This document shows positions 33,207 to 42,593 of a DNA stretch of 64,000 nt, in pieces. The stretch's first letter is position 1. Each line of letters opens with the position of its first letter. The notes under the pieces are model-generated. The model was given only the letters and a program-made list of their open reading frames with translations, had not been told where the DNA came from and did not search any database. The stretch spans positions 38,747 through 102,746 of the forward strand of contig NZ_LMDC01000032.1 in assembly GCF_001425705.1 (NCBI RefSeq). Reading direction: 5' to 3'. This stretch comes from Pelomonas sp. Root1217. Its GTDB lineage: Bacteria; Pseudomonadota; Gammaproteobacteria; Burkholderiales; Burkholderiaceae_C. The position numbers and the translations under genes are program-made.

Positions 33207-34514
33207 TTAGGCCGCGATCGCGGCGGCCTTCCGGTGGGCTTTGTCGACGCCGGGAACGGCCGCCATGCCGGAAGAGAACGGAGGCAAGCCCATGAGCTGC
33301 CGGCCGCTGATCTCGGCCGCCGGGTCCAGGCGCGTCGAACCGTGGGTGAGCGCGACGCGCACGTCACGTGCAAAGCGCTGGATCGGATTCTTCAGGCTCA
33401 CCGTCGCAGAGCCGACCGCGATCTGGATCATGTCGATCGCCGCGCCACAGACGTTGCCGGCATGCACGAGGTCCATCATGATTTCGGCCTCCTCGGCCGC
33501 GCCGAACGCTTCGCCCGCAGCGGCCTTGCGATCGATGTAGTCGGCGCGCGAGAAGATCAGCGCCTGTGCCGCATTGATCATGGCGCGGGTCTTGCCGGCG
33601 ACGACCTGAACGGACGGCGTTGCGGCCACGGTGTCGTAGGGCAGGTTGAACGGCTTGCGGTTGCGCGATTGCTCGACGAAGCAATCGAACGTGCCTTGCG
33701 CCATGCCCAATGTGATGGCCATCGTGTCCATCGCGACGATGAGCATCAGCCCGCGCCCGTCGACCAGGGCATAGCCCGGGCCTTTGAATCGCTTGTGCAA
33801 GCCATCCAGGCGCTTCGGAAATTCGGCCAGAGCCGCCACCCGGTGCTCGGGCACGAACACCTCGTCAACCGTGCGGATGCTGTTGCTCGACGAGCCGCTC
33901 AGCCCCATCACCTGCCAGTCGTCGACGATCTCGTACTGGCCCTTCTCCAGCAGCACCATCAGCCGCTCAACCTGGCCGTCCGCCGACTCGACCTCGGCTC
34001 CGACGACGACGAAGGCCGCATGCTTGCTGCCGCTGCCGAACCCCCACTGATTGCCCTTGGCAACGATGTAGCCGCCCTCGACGCGCCGGGCGCGTTGGAT
34101 CTTGTCGGAGAACAGCGACGCGCTGGCCACCACCGGGCCGGGCCACTCCCGAGCGCGCCCGTAGACCTCGGCCACTGCCTGGTCCGGGAACGTCAGCATC
34201 ACGCGGGCGAAGCCGCTGGCGATCATGGTGGTCCAGCCGGCCGAGCCATCGCCGCGCGCAACGGTGCTGACGATCTCTGCCAGGTCGCGGGCTCCAAGCG
34301 CCTCGCCGCCGAACTCTTGCGGCACGGAGATGCGAAAAAGACCGGTCGCGTGCAATGCCTGCAGCGTCTCGGGCGGCAGGCAACCCAGTCGCTCACCCTC
34401 GAGGGCGTTCTTGCGGATCAACGGCACCAGTTCGGCCACGGCATCGCGGATGCGCCGCCCTGCCGGGGTGCTGTAAGGAGACTCGTGAATGGAAGTTTGA
34501 GAAGCTGTGGACAT
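33207..34514 (-). CDS. Flavin-dependent monooxygenase, acyl-CoA dehydrogenase fold (group D)
   Basis: 435 residues with the acyl-CoA dehydrogenase-like fold and a C-terminal Acyl-CoA_dh_2 domain, as in HsaA, the HpaH-type hydroxylase of Acinetobacter and DszC. Segments include LFRISVPQEFGG (about 60-70), GDGSAGWTTMIAS (about 90) and GLSGSSSNSI (about 205), which differ from true CoA dehydrogenases by lacking their catalytic base region. Such enzymes use FMNH2 from a separate reductase to hydroxylate phenols with O2. An NAD(P)H:FMN reductase is encoded in the same operon (35465-36067). The start at 34514 gives MSTASQTSIHES; longer frames add unrelated residues. Confidence 0.88.
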   Translation of the reverse strand: MSTASQTSIHESPYSTPAGRRIRDAVAELVPLIRKNALEGERLGCLPPETLQALHATGLFRISVPQEFGGEALGARDLAEIVSTVARGDGSAGWTTMIASGFARVMLTFPDQAVAEVYGRAREWPGPVVASASLFSDKIQRARRVEGGYIVAKGNQWGFGSGSKHAAFVVVGAEVESADGQVERLMVLLEKGQYEIVDDWQVMGLSGSSSNSIRTVDEVFVPEHRVAALAEFPKRLDGLHKRFKGPGYALVDGRGLMLIVAMDTMAITLGMAQGTFDCFVEQSRNRKPFNLPYDTVAATPSVQVVAGKTRAMINAAQALIFSRADYIDRKAAAGEAFGAAEEAEIMMDLVHAGNVCGAAIDMIQIAVGSATVSLKNPIQRFARDVRVALTHGSTRLDPAAEISGRQLMGLPPFSSGMAAVPGVDKAHRKAAAIAA

Positions 34515-34565
34515 GGATGTTCCTGAAGTTGAGGAGGCGTGACGCCGTAGAACGAAGGGGGCCAC

Positions 34566-35378
34566 TCACCACGCCAGCGCGACGCCCAGCGGCAAGATTT
34601 CCCGGATCTCGTCGATCTGGCGGATGTGCCCATCGACCACCTTGAAGACGGCCATCATGTAGAAGGAGCCGTTGTCCGGCCGGGGGCTGTTCGGCACCGG
34701 ATGAAAGTCCACCGTGACCAGGCTGATGGCCACGCCACGACCCACATCAAGCACCGGATAGCTGCGTCCCCGCGCCAGCGGTCGCGCACCACGCGTGGCG
34801 TTCACGCAGCTGGCCACGGTGTGCACGGCGGCATCCGGCGACAGCAGCGTGGAAAGGTTGTTGGTGATCTTCTTGCCGTTGTCGTAGCGGTCGCAGCGGT
34901 AGTCAAAGCGCGCCATCGAACCATCGCTCTCCTGCAGCGCGCTCCAATAGCTGTCGGCAGCGCGCTGCAGGCCAGCGCGGTCCACACTCCGCGCCGGCGG
35001 CACTGGTGCGTCGTACAGCACGTCGGGGCGCAGCAGTTGGTCCACGTCGGCGAAGTGGCCCTTCGGATCGGAGCCCACCACGGCCTCGGCTTCGCACACC
35101 TGGCCGTCTCCACAACCCAAGCGCAGGGCAAACGGGCGCCGCTGGCCCTCGATCACCACCACGCCCAGGCAGCACCACTGGTGCTGCACCGCATCGGCAA
35201 AGGCCTGAACGCCCAAGAACGCCTGGGCACCCCGCCAAAGCCCCGCACCCACGGGCACCTCTTTGAGGTTCTCGGTGGCACGGTGGTGGCGCGCCAATGG
35301 GACCAACTCGGAGTCCCCCTGCCGTAAGGCCTGCAGGTATTGCTCACCCAGCCGGTGCAATGCCGGTTCGTCCATCAT
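34566..35378 (-). CDS. NTF2/SnoaL-like protein (DUF8021-like)
   Basis: 270-residue soluble protein. The second half resembles the NTF2-like fold of polyketide-cyclase-type proteins (about residues 140-270), with RDR-type strands and a C-terminal DGHIRQIDEI pattern. The first half (about 5-125) repeats a similar cone-like pattern, suggesting tandem NTF2-like domains. No catalytic residues can be assigned. Begins MMDEPALHRL after AGGAGACAGGAAAG. It lies in operon 2 before the monooxygenase and has its own candidate promoter at 35443-35472. May act as isomerase/hydratase or in substrate handling. Confidence 0.7.
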   Translation of the reverse strand: MMDEPALHRLGEQYLQALRQGDSELVPLARHHRATENLKEVPVGAGLWRGAQAFLGVQAFADAVQHQWCCLGVVVIEGQRRPFALRLGCGDGQVCEAEAVVGSDPKGHFADVDQLLRPDVLYDAPVPPARSVDRAGLQRAADSYWSALQESDGSMARFDYRCDRYDNGKKITNNLSTLLSPDAAVHTVASCVNATRGARPLARGRSYPVLDVGRGVAISLVTVDFHPVPNSPRPDNGSFYMMAVFKVVDGHIRQIDEIREILPLGVALAW

Positions 35379-35442
35379 CTTTCCTGTCTCCTAACGTGGT
35401 GTTGTGTCGGGACTGCCCTGCGCGCCCAACGCTTATGGAGCC

Positions 35443-35472
35443 ATGCTAGGAAACAGGCGCTGACTTAACTAG
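35443..35472 (-). promoter_or_regulatory. Candidate internal promoter of operon 2
   Basis: Minus-strand CTAGTT, 17 bp, CTAGCAT: the same boxes and spacing as the site upstream of the TonB-receptor gene (44982-45011). It overlaps the end of the FMN-reductase gene and lies 65 bp before the NTF2-like gene. CTAG is normally rare in such genomes, so two CTAG tetramers at fixed spacing are unlikely by chance. Confidence 0.55.
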
Positions 35473-36067
35473 ACGTCGCTTTGGCAGCAATGCCGAGGCT
35501 GTCGAGCACCTGTTGACCGAGAAGAGTCAGCTGGCGCTGAATCGATTCGCTCAGGCAACGTCCTTCGGCATCAAATACCGGTTCGCCTCCGGTGTGGATC
35601 GGTACGCCGAACGGTGTGTTCCAACCTCGCAGTGCATGCACCACGTCTCTTAGCGCTCCGAGCGTGCCCACACATCCCTGCCAACCACCACCCGTCGTCA
35701 ACGAGCCAACCGCGCGGCCGCTGAAATAGGCGCGCTCGTCGTCGCGCAGGTCTTCCGCATAGTCCAGCGCGTTCTTCACCACGCCGGAGATGGAGCCGTG
35801 GTAAACCGGTGAGCCGATGTACAGGCCATCGGCACGGCGCAATTTGTCCACCAGGTAGCGTGCTGCCTCGGTCCGCTTATCCGCACCGTAGGTGTAGAAC
35901 GGCAGGTCCAAGGCTTGGCCGGTGATCAAACAGGTGTCGCAGCCGGCATCGGCTGCCTGGTCCAGCAGAAGCTGCAAGGCCTTCTGCGTGGATGATGAGC
36001 CGTGCAGGCTTCCGCCCAGGGCAACGACCAGAGGCCGCCGCCCTGCTCTTTCGAACAGGGGAATCAT
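35465..36067 (-). CDS. NAD(P)H-dependent FMN reductase
   Basis: 200-residue flavodoxin-like reductase of the SsuE/NADPH-dependent FMN reductase family: LGGSLHGSSSTQKAL (phosphate-binding loop, about 18-32), IGSPVYHGSISGVVKNALDY (about 84-103) and TTGGGWQG (about 124). The GSPVYHGSxSG segment is the family signature for FMN contacts. It should supply reduced FMN to the group D monooxygenase encoded two genes downstream, making a two-component system. Gap to the upstream aldehyde dehydrogenase gene is 15 bp. Confidence 0.9.
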   Translation of the reverse strand: MIPLFERAGRRPLVVALGGSLHGSSSTQKALQLLLDQAADAGCDTCLITGQALDLPFYTYGADKRTEAARYLVDKLRRADGLYIGSPVYHGSISGVVKNALDYAEDLRDDERAYFSGRAVGSLTTGGGWQGCVGTLGALRDVVHALRGWNTPFGVPIHTGGEPVFDAEGRCLSESIQRQLTLLGQQVLDSLGIAAKATSS

Positions 36068-36082
36068 GAGAACCTCAGTACG

Positions 36083-37591
36083 TCAGAACGGGTAACGCGC
36101 AGGTTTGGTGCCCAGCGTCATCCATTGCCATTCGGTGAACTCGTCCCAGTTGGTGGTGCTGCCAAACCGCGAGCCGTTGCCCGACGCACCCATGCCGCCC
36201 ATCGGAATGCCAGGCAGGTCGGAGATGGTCTGGTCGTTGATGTGCACCATGCCCGAGCGGATCGCGCGAGCGACGCGCAGGCCGCGATCCAGCGAAGCGG
36301 TGTACACCGCGCCGGACAGTCCGTAATCGGTGTCATTGGCCAGTGCTATCGCATGCTCTTCGTCGTCCGCGACGATCACCGGCGCGACCGGACCGAAGAT
36401 CTCATGGTCGTAGGCCGGCATGCCAGGGCGCACATTGGCCAGCACGGTGGGACGGTAGTACGGGCCTTCGAAGTTGCCCCCGGCCAAGAGAGTCGCGCCG
36501 GCCGACACCGTTTGCGTGACGAGTTCGTGCACGCGGGCGATCTGCTTGCGGTTGATGATCGGGCCGATCGCGACCTCTTGACGGAAGGGATCGCCGACCG
36601 GCAGGCGCGCGGCACGCTGCGACAACGACTCGAGGTAGGCGTCAGCCACGCTGCGCACGACGATGTGGCGGCCGGAGGCCATGCAGATCTGGCCCTGGTG
36701 CAGGAATGAGCCCCAGGCGCCGGCGGAGGCGGCAGCATCGATGTCGGCATCGTCGAGCACGATGAACGGGCTCTTGCCGCCCAGTTCCAGCGACACCTTC
36801 TTCAGGTGCCGTCCCGCCAACTCGCCGACTCGGCGCCCCACCGCGGTTGAGCCGGTGAACGTGATCAGCCGCACGCCAGGCGCGGTAACCAGCGCCTCAC
36901 CGACGTCGGCCGCGCCGTTCACCACTTGCAGCAAGCCTGCGGGCAGACCGGCCGCTTCGAAAACGCGGGCGAGCACCACGCCGCCGGTGATCGGCGTCTG
37001 CGGATCGGGTTTCAGGATGACGGCATTGCCCAGCGCCAGTGCCGGGGCCACCGAACGCATGGCCAGCAGCAGCGGGAAGTTCCAGGGCGTGATGACGCCC
37101 ACCACGCCGAGAGGGATCCGCCGGGCCAGGCTCATGCGGTCCGGATCGTGCGAGGGCAGCACATGACCCTGTGGCTCGATGAGCAGCGCGGCCGAGTGGT
37201 ACAGCTCGCCGATGGTGCCGGCCATCTCGGTCTGTGCCTTGCCAGGCAAACCACCGGTCTCGCGGATGATCCATTCCACCAAGGTGTCCCGGTGTTCTTC
37301 CATCAACGCCGCCGCACGCCGCAGCAACGCCGCACGTTCGTCGGTGGAGGTTGCCGCCCACGCGCGCTGGGCCTGCTGTGCCACTGGCACAGCGGCCAGC
37401 ACCGCAGCCGGACTGCTCGCGCCTACCGTGCCCAGCAACGTGCCGGTCGCGGGCTCCGCGACTTCTATGCGTCCGCTGCTGGCGTCATGCCAGGCACCAT
37501 CAAACGTCTTGTCCGTCCACGTCGAGGCCGCCAACAATCCCGAGGCGTCGAGCTTTGCGAACGAGGGGTTGAGCTGATCCATGGGATTCAT
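36083..37591 (-). CDS. Aldehyde dehydrogenase (benzaldehyde-type)
   Basis: 502-residue NAD(P)-dependent aldehyde dehydrogenase with ITPWNFPLLLAMRSVAPALA, catalytic Glu in LELGGKSPFIV and catalytic Cys in HQGQICMASG. The HQGQICM context and the C-terminal WDEFTEWQWMTL are typical of benzaldehyde/vanillin-type dehydrogenases. A second, clearly different aromatic aldehyde dehydrogenase is in operon 1, so two different aldehydes may be produced, as expected if the cleavage enzyme at 40911-42392 splits an asymmetric stilbene-like substrate. Its first 92 bp overlap the 3' end of the GntR-type gene; the ATG at 37591 or 37582 could start it. Confidence 0.92.
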   Translation of the reverse strand: MNPMDQLNPSFAKLDASGLLAASTWTDKTFDGAWHDASSGRIEVAEPATGTLLGTVGASSPAAVLAAVPVAQQAQRAWAATSTDERAALLRRAAALMEEHRDTLVEWIIRETGGLPGKAQTEMAGTIGELYHSAALLIEPQGHVLPSHDPDRMSLARRIPLGVVGVITPWNFPLLLAMRSVAPALALGNAVILKPDPQTPITGGVVLARVFEAAGLPAGLLQVVNGAADVGEALVTAPGVRLITFTGSTAVGRRVGELAGRHLKKVSLELGGKSPFIVLDDADIDAAASAGAWGSFLHQGQICMASGRHIVVRSVADAYLESLSQRAARLPVGDPFRQEVAIGPIINRKQIARVHELVTQTVSAGATLLAGGNFEGPYYRPTVLANVRPGMPAYDHEIFGPVAPVIVADDEEHAIALANDTDYGLSGAVYTASLDRGLRVARAIRSGMVHINDQTISDLPGIPMGGMGASGNGSRFGSTTNWDEFTEWQWMTLGTKPARYPF

Positions 37592-39119
37592 CCTTTGCTT
37601 CGTGAGAAAAATTTGCAGTTGCCGGAGCGGCGGGCTGCGAAGGAAGCGCCGAACCGATCCGGTCGCGACAACGCTTCATGACATCAAGCTTTTGAGACTG
37701 GAGGCGGGCAGCCTCGGCCCTGTCGCCATCGGCAATCGCGTCAAGCACCGCCTGGGTCGCGGCGACATACAGGTCGACCGCCCAATAGGGCAGCATGAGT
37801 TGCTCACCCATGTCCCAGGACAGGAAGGCCTTGACGCCATCCAGGCAGGCGACAAGCAGGTCGTTGCCCGCCAGGCAGCCCTGCAGACGCTCGATGGGCT
37901 GCAGCGCCGAAACACTCTGTTGGCCACTGAGCAGGTGCTGCAGATGCTCCTCCACCACGCGCACCGCCGCGGCATCACCACGCCGAACGGCCTTGCCCGC
38001 ACCCAGCACGGCCACTTCGATGGAGAGCTGGCGGAAGGCCGATTCGACGTCGGTCTTTGGCACCCGCTGCGACACGAGGAAGATGCACAACAACCTGCTG
38101 ATCGAGGCCGTGCCGGGCCGGCGCGTCACGAGGCCATGCCCGCGACCAGGCAGCGTCACCGCAGTGCCGGCGTCTTCCATCATCCGGATGGCCTGGCGGA
38201 TCACGCTGCGGTCGACTCCGAACCGTTCGCACAGGTCAAGCTCGTTGCCGATGGGCACGCCACGCGCCCAGTCTCGAGGATCAACGCTGTCCATCAACCC
38301 ACGCATGACACTCAATGCGGGCATGCGCAGGTGACGCGCCAGATCATCCGGGGGAAGTGCCATGTCAACAGGACGGTCACCCTGTTGCCGCCTCAAGGCC
38401 TGCAGGTTGTGCCGCTCGACAGCGCGAAAGAGCCGTTCGGCCCGGCGAACCGCTTCGAGCGCACGTCCTTGCCGAAGGTCGGCAATCACCGCACGCAGCA
38501 ATGGCTCAAACCAGGCGCTCGGCCGGCAGTTCATCACCGGAGGCAGCATGGGCCCGAGCAGCTCGGCAAATCGCGTCAACACGGTGTTGCCAGCGCAGGC
38601 CATCAGGCGTTGAGCAAAGCGTCGGAGCGCCGCGACCGCGCTCTCTCCGGGCGCCACATCCAGCACCGGCAGCGACATGTCACTGCACTCGGTCAGTTGG
38701 CGCATGGCAGCCACGTGCAGCGCACACCATGTGTCCAGCAGGTCTGACCAAGGCAACGCAGCGATATGCGAGAAGCCTTGCAGCATGCGGGTCACGTGCA
38801 GTGCCGTGGGTCCCCGCAGTTCCAGCCCGCCTTGGGCGCCTCGGCGCATGACGGCAGTCTCCCTGACCTCCAGGACTCGCACCGTCTCACGCATCACGTC
38901 GCGCCCGACACCGTAAAAGGCCGCCAATTCGGCTTCGGTGCCATAGAGCCGGCCGTGGGGCCAGCCCTCTCGAATGAAGCGTTCTTCAAGTTCATGCGCC
39001 ACCGTCAACGGCAGCTTCGTGCGGACCGCTTCGTCCCCCACCACGCTGGCGTAGAGAACGGACAGGCCTTCGCGTTCTTCGTCGGTCGAGACTGGCGGAC
39101 TGTGGGGGGTCTTGGACAT
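37500..39119 (-). CDS. GntR-family regulator with two HTH-FCD modules
   Basis: About 539 residues, twice normal length. Module 1 has a GntR winged helix (about 40-95: HELEERFIREGWPHGRLYGT, then GRDVMRETVRVLEV) followed by an FCD-like helical domain. Module 2 repeats this (winged helix about 280-335: VPIGNELDLCERFGVDRSVI, then RQAIRMMEDAGT; helical domain to about 500). The protein could bind two operators as a monomer. It overlaps the following aldehyde dehydrogenase gene by 92 bp, so its last 30 residues are encoded in a dual-use stretch. The start at 39119 (ATG after GGAATCTCAC) was preferred to an upstream TTG. Likely controls operon 2. Confidence 0.85.
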   Translation of the reverse strand: MSKTPHSPPVSTDEEREGLSVLYASVVGDEAVRTKLPLTVAHELEERFIREGWPHGRLYGTEAELAAFYGVGRDVMRETVRVLEVRETAVMRRGAQGGLELRGPTALHVTRMLQGFSHIAALPWSDLLDTWCALHVAAMRQLTECSDMSLPVLDVAPGESAVAALRRFAQRLMACAGNTVLTRFAELLGPMLPPVMNCRPSAWFEPLLRAVIADLRQGRALEAVRRAERLFRAVERHNLQALRRQQGDRPVDMALPPDDLARHLRMPALSVMRGLMDSVDPRDWARGVPIGNELDLCERFGVDRSVIRQAIRMMEDAGTAVTLPGRGHGLVTRRPGTASISRLLCIFLVSQRVPKTDVESAFRQLSIEVAVLGAGKAVRRGDAAAVRVVEEHLQHLLSGQQSVSALQPIERLQGCLAGNDLLVACLDGVKAFLSWDMGEQLMLPYWAVDLYVAATQAVLDAIADGDRAEAARLQSQKLDVMKRCRDRIGSALPSQPAAPATANFSHEAKDESHGSAQPLVRKARRLGIVGGLDVDGQDV

Positions 39120-39146
39120 GTGAGATTCCAATGACAAGGGAACCGA

Positions 39147-40427
39147 TCAGGACAAGACTTTCGGCGCAACAAACGGCCCCTGGCCGGTACGCAGTGGGTC
39201 CAGAGCTTCAGCCTCGTGAACGACCTTGAACGCCTTTGGGCTCAGCGTGGCCATCAAACCTGCAGCCAGCACGGCGGCGGCGACCGCACCCATCATCGGA
39301 GCGTTGTAGGAACCCGAGGCATCGAAAGCCAAGCCGATCAGCCATGGTCCGCACCCGATCGCCGTCATGCTGCAAGCAAACGCCAATCCGAGGATCTCGG
39401 CCGACGCGCGCTGACCGAAAAACCGTGTGACGAGATAGGGCAGGAGCAACACCACCACGCTCATCGTCATGCCCATGAAGGCCGAGGCCGTCACCAGCAT
39501 CGGCAGGCCGTCGGCCACCCCCATCAAGAGGAGTGCAGCAGCAGGCAAGAGGTACATGCCGGCCGTCGCCCACCGAGAGCGAAGGCGGTCGAGCATCGCG
39601 CCCACGACGAACGAACCCACCAGTCCTGCAACCGCCTGAGCCGACAGCAACAACGCCGACACGTCAATGCTGACTCCGCGGGTACGCTGCCAGGACACGA
39701 GGTGAGCCTGTGCCCCAATCAACGCACCGGCGACGAGGCATTCAGCTACGGTCAATGTCCAGAAGGTTCGCGAACGAAACGCTTGCCGCGCGGTCCAGCC
39801 AGCGCTGCCTGCCATGGGACCGCCTACGGCTTCTTGGGGCTGCGCAGCTGCCGGTCGCGTGCGAACCAACGCCAGCACGGCCGCCCCCGCGATCAACAAC
39901 ACGGCCAACGCAAGCAACCGGTAGGACTGGCGCCAGCCATATTCCTGTACGAGCCAGCGAACCAAGGGGGCGAAGCCGGCCTGCGCCAGCATCGGCGACA
40001 TCGCGAGCACGAGACCCATCACGATGCCGCGCCGCCGGTCGAACCAGGAGGACACGACCTTGATGTGTGCCAGCGGGCCTCCCAGAGCAGCGCCCATGCC
40101 GATCAGCACACCCGCGCCTATGAACACCAGCCCCGGGGCTTCGATGGTGGAGAGCAGGAACAAGCCGAAGGCGAGGCTCAGCGTGCCGGCGAGCAACGGC
40201 CAGCGCACGTCGACCCGGTCGATGAAGCGGCCGGCGATGGGGTTGCAAATCGCTCCGGTCACCGAGGCCACCAGGACGATCTGCGGAAATACCGACAGCC
40301 CCCATCCCATCGAAGCGGAGACCGACTCGAGGAACACGGGGAACGACCCCATGAACACCGCCGACATCCCCAGCGCCATGCAAACGCCACTGCCCAGTGC
40401 GGCGAGCATGCGGGTCGAATTCCTCAT
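39147..40427 (-). CDS. MFS transporter (oxalate/formate-antiporter-like)
   Basis: 426 residues, about twelve membrane helices in two halves. The loop between helices 2 and 3 has NPIAGRFIDRVDVRWP (A-motif G-x-x-x-D-R), and the fold is of the monocarboxylate/oxalate-formate antiporter-like MFS group (FDRRRGIVMGLVLAMSPML). Such transporters commonly take up aromatic or short organic acids. Start at 40427, behind GGAGACAAAG; longer frames add unrelated residues. It is encoded between the NTF2-like and GntR genes of operon 2. Confidence 0.88.
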   Translation of the reverse strand: MRNSTRMLAALGSGVCMALGMSAVFMGSFPVFLESVSASMGWGLSVFPQIVLVASVTGAICNPIAGRFIDRVDVRWPLLAGTLSLAFGLFLLSTIEAPGLVFIGAGVLIGMGAALGGPLAHIKVVSSWFDRRRGIVMGLVLAMSPMLAQAGFAPLVRWLVQEYGWRQSYRLLALAVLLIAGAAVLALVRTRPAAAQPQEAVGGPMAGSAGWTARQAFRSRTFWTLTVAECLVAGALIGAQAHLVSWQRTRGVSIDVSALLLSAQAVAGLVGSFVVGAMLDRLRSRWATAGMYLLPAAALLLMGVADGLPMLVTASAFMGMTMSVVVLLLPYLVTRFFGQRASAEILGLAFACSMTAIGCGPWLIGLAFDASGSYNAPMMGAVAAAVLAAGLMATLSPKAFKVVHEAEALDPLRTGQGPFVAPKVLS

Positions 40428-40474
40428 CTTTGTCTCCTGCTCGGCGCCGCTCCAGCAGTGCGGCGCCTTTGGCT

Positions 40475-40906
40475 TCAGCGCGTTTCCTTGAGGGCGCCGT
40501 CCCAGTGCTCGGCCAACTTGCCGTCCTCCACGCGCCACATATCAAACCAGTACGAGTTGTAGGTGCGCGAAGGATCTTGCGGGTCCGGCAACTCACGCAC
40601 GAGCATCATCACGACCTTGTCGCCTTCCGCGATAAGCACGGGCGGCGCGGATGCCGGGCGCATGTTCTGGCGCGCACGTGCCGCCTCCGGCGTTCGCGTG
40701 AAGGCGATGATCGAGTCGACACCCGAGGCGATGTTCGGGTTGTGCTGGATGTAGCTCTCGGTCAGGAGCGGGCGCACCTGCTCGGCCGTGTCGGGGTTCA
40801 CCAGCAAAGACATCATCTTGAGCACCAGTTCCTTGTTGGCCTGCTGCTGCGTGCCTGCGGTGCTGGACGCATCCGCCAGGTGGAAGGGATGGTCAGGGGT
40901 AGTCAT
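40475..40906 (-). CDS. SnoaL/NTF2-like small protein
   Basis: 143-residue protein of the SnoaL-like/ester-cyclase group: NKELVLKMMSLLVNPDTAEQ, then YIQHNPNIASGVDSI (the HNP segment typical of the group) and YNSYWFDMWRVEDGKLAEHW at the C-terminus, which matches the usual D-x-W-R-x-x-D-G-K-I-x-E-H-W ending. Soluble, no signal peptide. Members are isomerases, cyclases or of unknown function. It starts 4 bp after the carotenoid-oxygenase-type gene with GGAGATAAGTTG before the ATG, so it may act on that enzyme's product. Confidence 0.85.
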   Translation of the reverse strand: MTTPDHPFHLADASSTAGTQQQANKELVLKMMSLLVNPDTAEQVRPLLTESYIQHNPNIASGVDSIIAFTRTPEAARARQNMRPASAPPVLIAEGDKVVMMLVRELPDPQDPSRTYNSYWFDMWRVEDGKLAEHWDGALKETR

Positions 40907-40910
40907 CAAC

Positions 40911-42392
40911 TTATCTCCAGGCCGGAATGAGTGAACCGTCAATCCAGTTCGAATGGATGCCCAGGCGCAGGCGCACAGGCAGCTTGAGGCGAGCCACAGG
41001 CCCGGCAGCGAGCCGGCGGGTTTCAAGGATCACCAGCTCGTTGGACTTTTCCAGCGGCCGGTTCAAGACGACGATCAGGTAGCCATCGTCCTCATCGGCG
41101 GTGGCGCTGCGGGGGAAGTACACCGGGTCCTGCAGCGTCGCCCCTTCACCTGCATACCAGTCCTCGCGGTGACCGGTGGTCAGATCGAAGTGCGTGAGCT
41201 GGTTGAAGAACACGGGCACCACGCGACCGTTGCGATCGGTGATGAGGCGCGAACGGTTCAGCGTCGGCGCGAACACGTGGCGGTACGACTGGCACAGCCG
41301 GCGCGGATCGATGTGCGGACCTTCGCCATCAACGACAGCGAGCACCTGGTGTTCGGTCAGGTCTTCCGAGGCGGCGTGGTAATCGATGCGCCAACGCACA
41401 GCGCGGGTCGTGACCTTTGACGGGTCGCCCATACGACCGTGCTTGTCCGGCATCACCGCGGCAAAGCCGTTGCCATCGCACTCGTAGGCGTCGAAGACGA
41501 TGCGCCCGTCCTCCTCGAAGGCGTTGATGGTGTGACCCGTGAAGGTGGGCGGCGCATGGAACCAACGCACCTGGTCGGAATGACCCTTGCGCGGCATCAC
41601 GCCGATCACGGTGGGCAAGTCGGGGTCGTACACCCAGTGCTGGCCGCCGGCCTTCAGGCGCTCAAGGTCGGTGGTCAACGGCATCAACGGGAAGAGCATG
41701 TAGTGCTCGGTCAACGCACAGTCGTGGATCATCGCGGCGTACGGCGCCTCGAACCAGGCCTCATGGACCATCTCGCCGTTCGCATCGAAGACGTAGTAGG
41801 CTATGTCACGGGTGGTTTCGCCGCGTGCCGCGTAACCGAAGCCGTGCATTTCGCCGCTCGCCGGGTCCCACTTCGGATGGGCCGTGAAGGTCTTGCTGGT
41901 GATCTTCCCGCCCGGATTCCACACCCCTTTGGTATCCAGGGTCACCGGATCGATCTCGTAGGGCAGCCCGTCCTCCTTCGAAGCGAGCAGCCTGCCGGCG
42001 TGCATGTACACGGCCGTGTTGGCGGTGGTGCGGTCTTTGCCTGCAACGCTGGGGTCGTCGGTGAACGGGTCTCGGTAGTTGCCGAACAAGGAGCGACGGG
42101 CGGCTTGTTCCAGCAGGTACCGCTGGGTGCGAACGTGGCGCGTCTTGAAGTCGACACACCCGTCCTTGATGCGGAACGCCCGCACCGCGCCGTCACCGCC
42201 TGCGGCCACGGTCATCGGCCAAAGCTGCGCGACTTCAGGCGGATACATCTGGTCCGGCACGGCCTGAACGAAGAGGCCATCGATGTCGGCGGGCACCTCA
42301 CCGTCGATCACCTCGAGGTCAGCGACGTCGATGTCAAAGCGGCAAGGTTCATCAATTCCTTCCGCCAATGCAGCGGGAAAGGGCTTGGTCAC
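40911..42392 (-). CDS. Carotenoid oxygenase family protein (lignostilbene-dioxygenase-like)
   Basis: About 493 residues of the carotenoid cleavage oxygenase family (RPE65/LSD/NOV). The four iron-ligand histidines can be placed in FTAHPKWDP, AMIHDCALTEHY, TGHTINAFEEDG and the C-terminal GIHSNWIDGS. Bacterial members cleave the central double bond of stilbenes (resveratrol, lignostilbene) or the propenyl side chain of isoeugenol to give aromatic aldehydes. No signal peptide. In operon 2 it sits with an aldehyde dehydrogenase and ring-hydroxylating and ring-cleaving enzymes, which fits cleavage of an aromatic alkene. Start chosen at GTG 42392 behind CAGGAGACAGTA; an ATG at 42434 is the alternative. 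Gap of about 200 bp to the TonB receptor gene. Confidence 0.9.
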   Translation of the reverse strand: MTKPFPAALAEGIDEPCRFDIDVADLEVIDGEVPADIDGLFVQAVPDQMYPPEVAQLWPMTVAAGGDGAVRAFRIKDGCVDFKTRHVRTQRYLLEQAARRSLFGNYRDPFTDDPSVAGKDRTTANTAVYMHAGRLLASKEDGLPYEIDPVTLDTKGVWNPGGKITSKTFTAHPKWDPASGEMHGFGYAARGETTRDIAYYVFDANGEMVHEAWFEAPYAAMIHDCALTEHYMLFPLMPLTTDLERLKAGGQHWVYDPDLPTVIGVMPRKGHSDQVRWFHAPPTFTGHTINAFEEDGRIVFDAYECDGNGFAAVMPDKHGRMGDPSKVTTRAVRWRIDYHAASEDLTEHQVLAVVDGEGPHIDPRRLCQSYRHVFAPTLNRSRLITDRNGRVVPVFFNQLTHFDLTTGHREDWYAGEGATLQDPVYFPRSATADEDDGYLIVVLNRPLEKSNELVILETRRLAAGPVARLKLPVRLRLGIHSNWIDGSLIPAWR

Positions 42393-42593
42393 TACTGTCT
42401 CCTGTTGGTGCGTCCGGAGTCTTTTCCGGAGCATGTCTGCACCTTACGCGGGTCAACCAGATCAAACCAGACGGCAGATTGAGCCGGTCGGACCTTCTTC
42501 CTGGCGATGACCGAATTCGGGTGCGTCACGGCAATACCAAGAGAGATCCTGCGTGAGCGAAATATGCAGAATCCCTGTCACATCAGACTTGCC

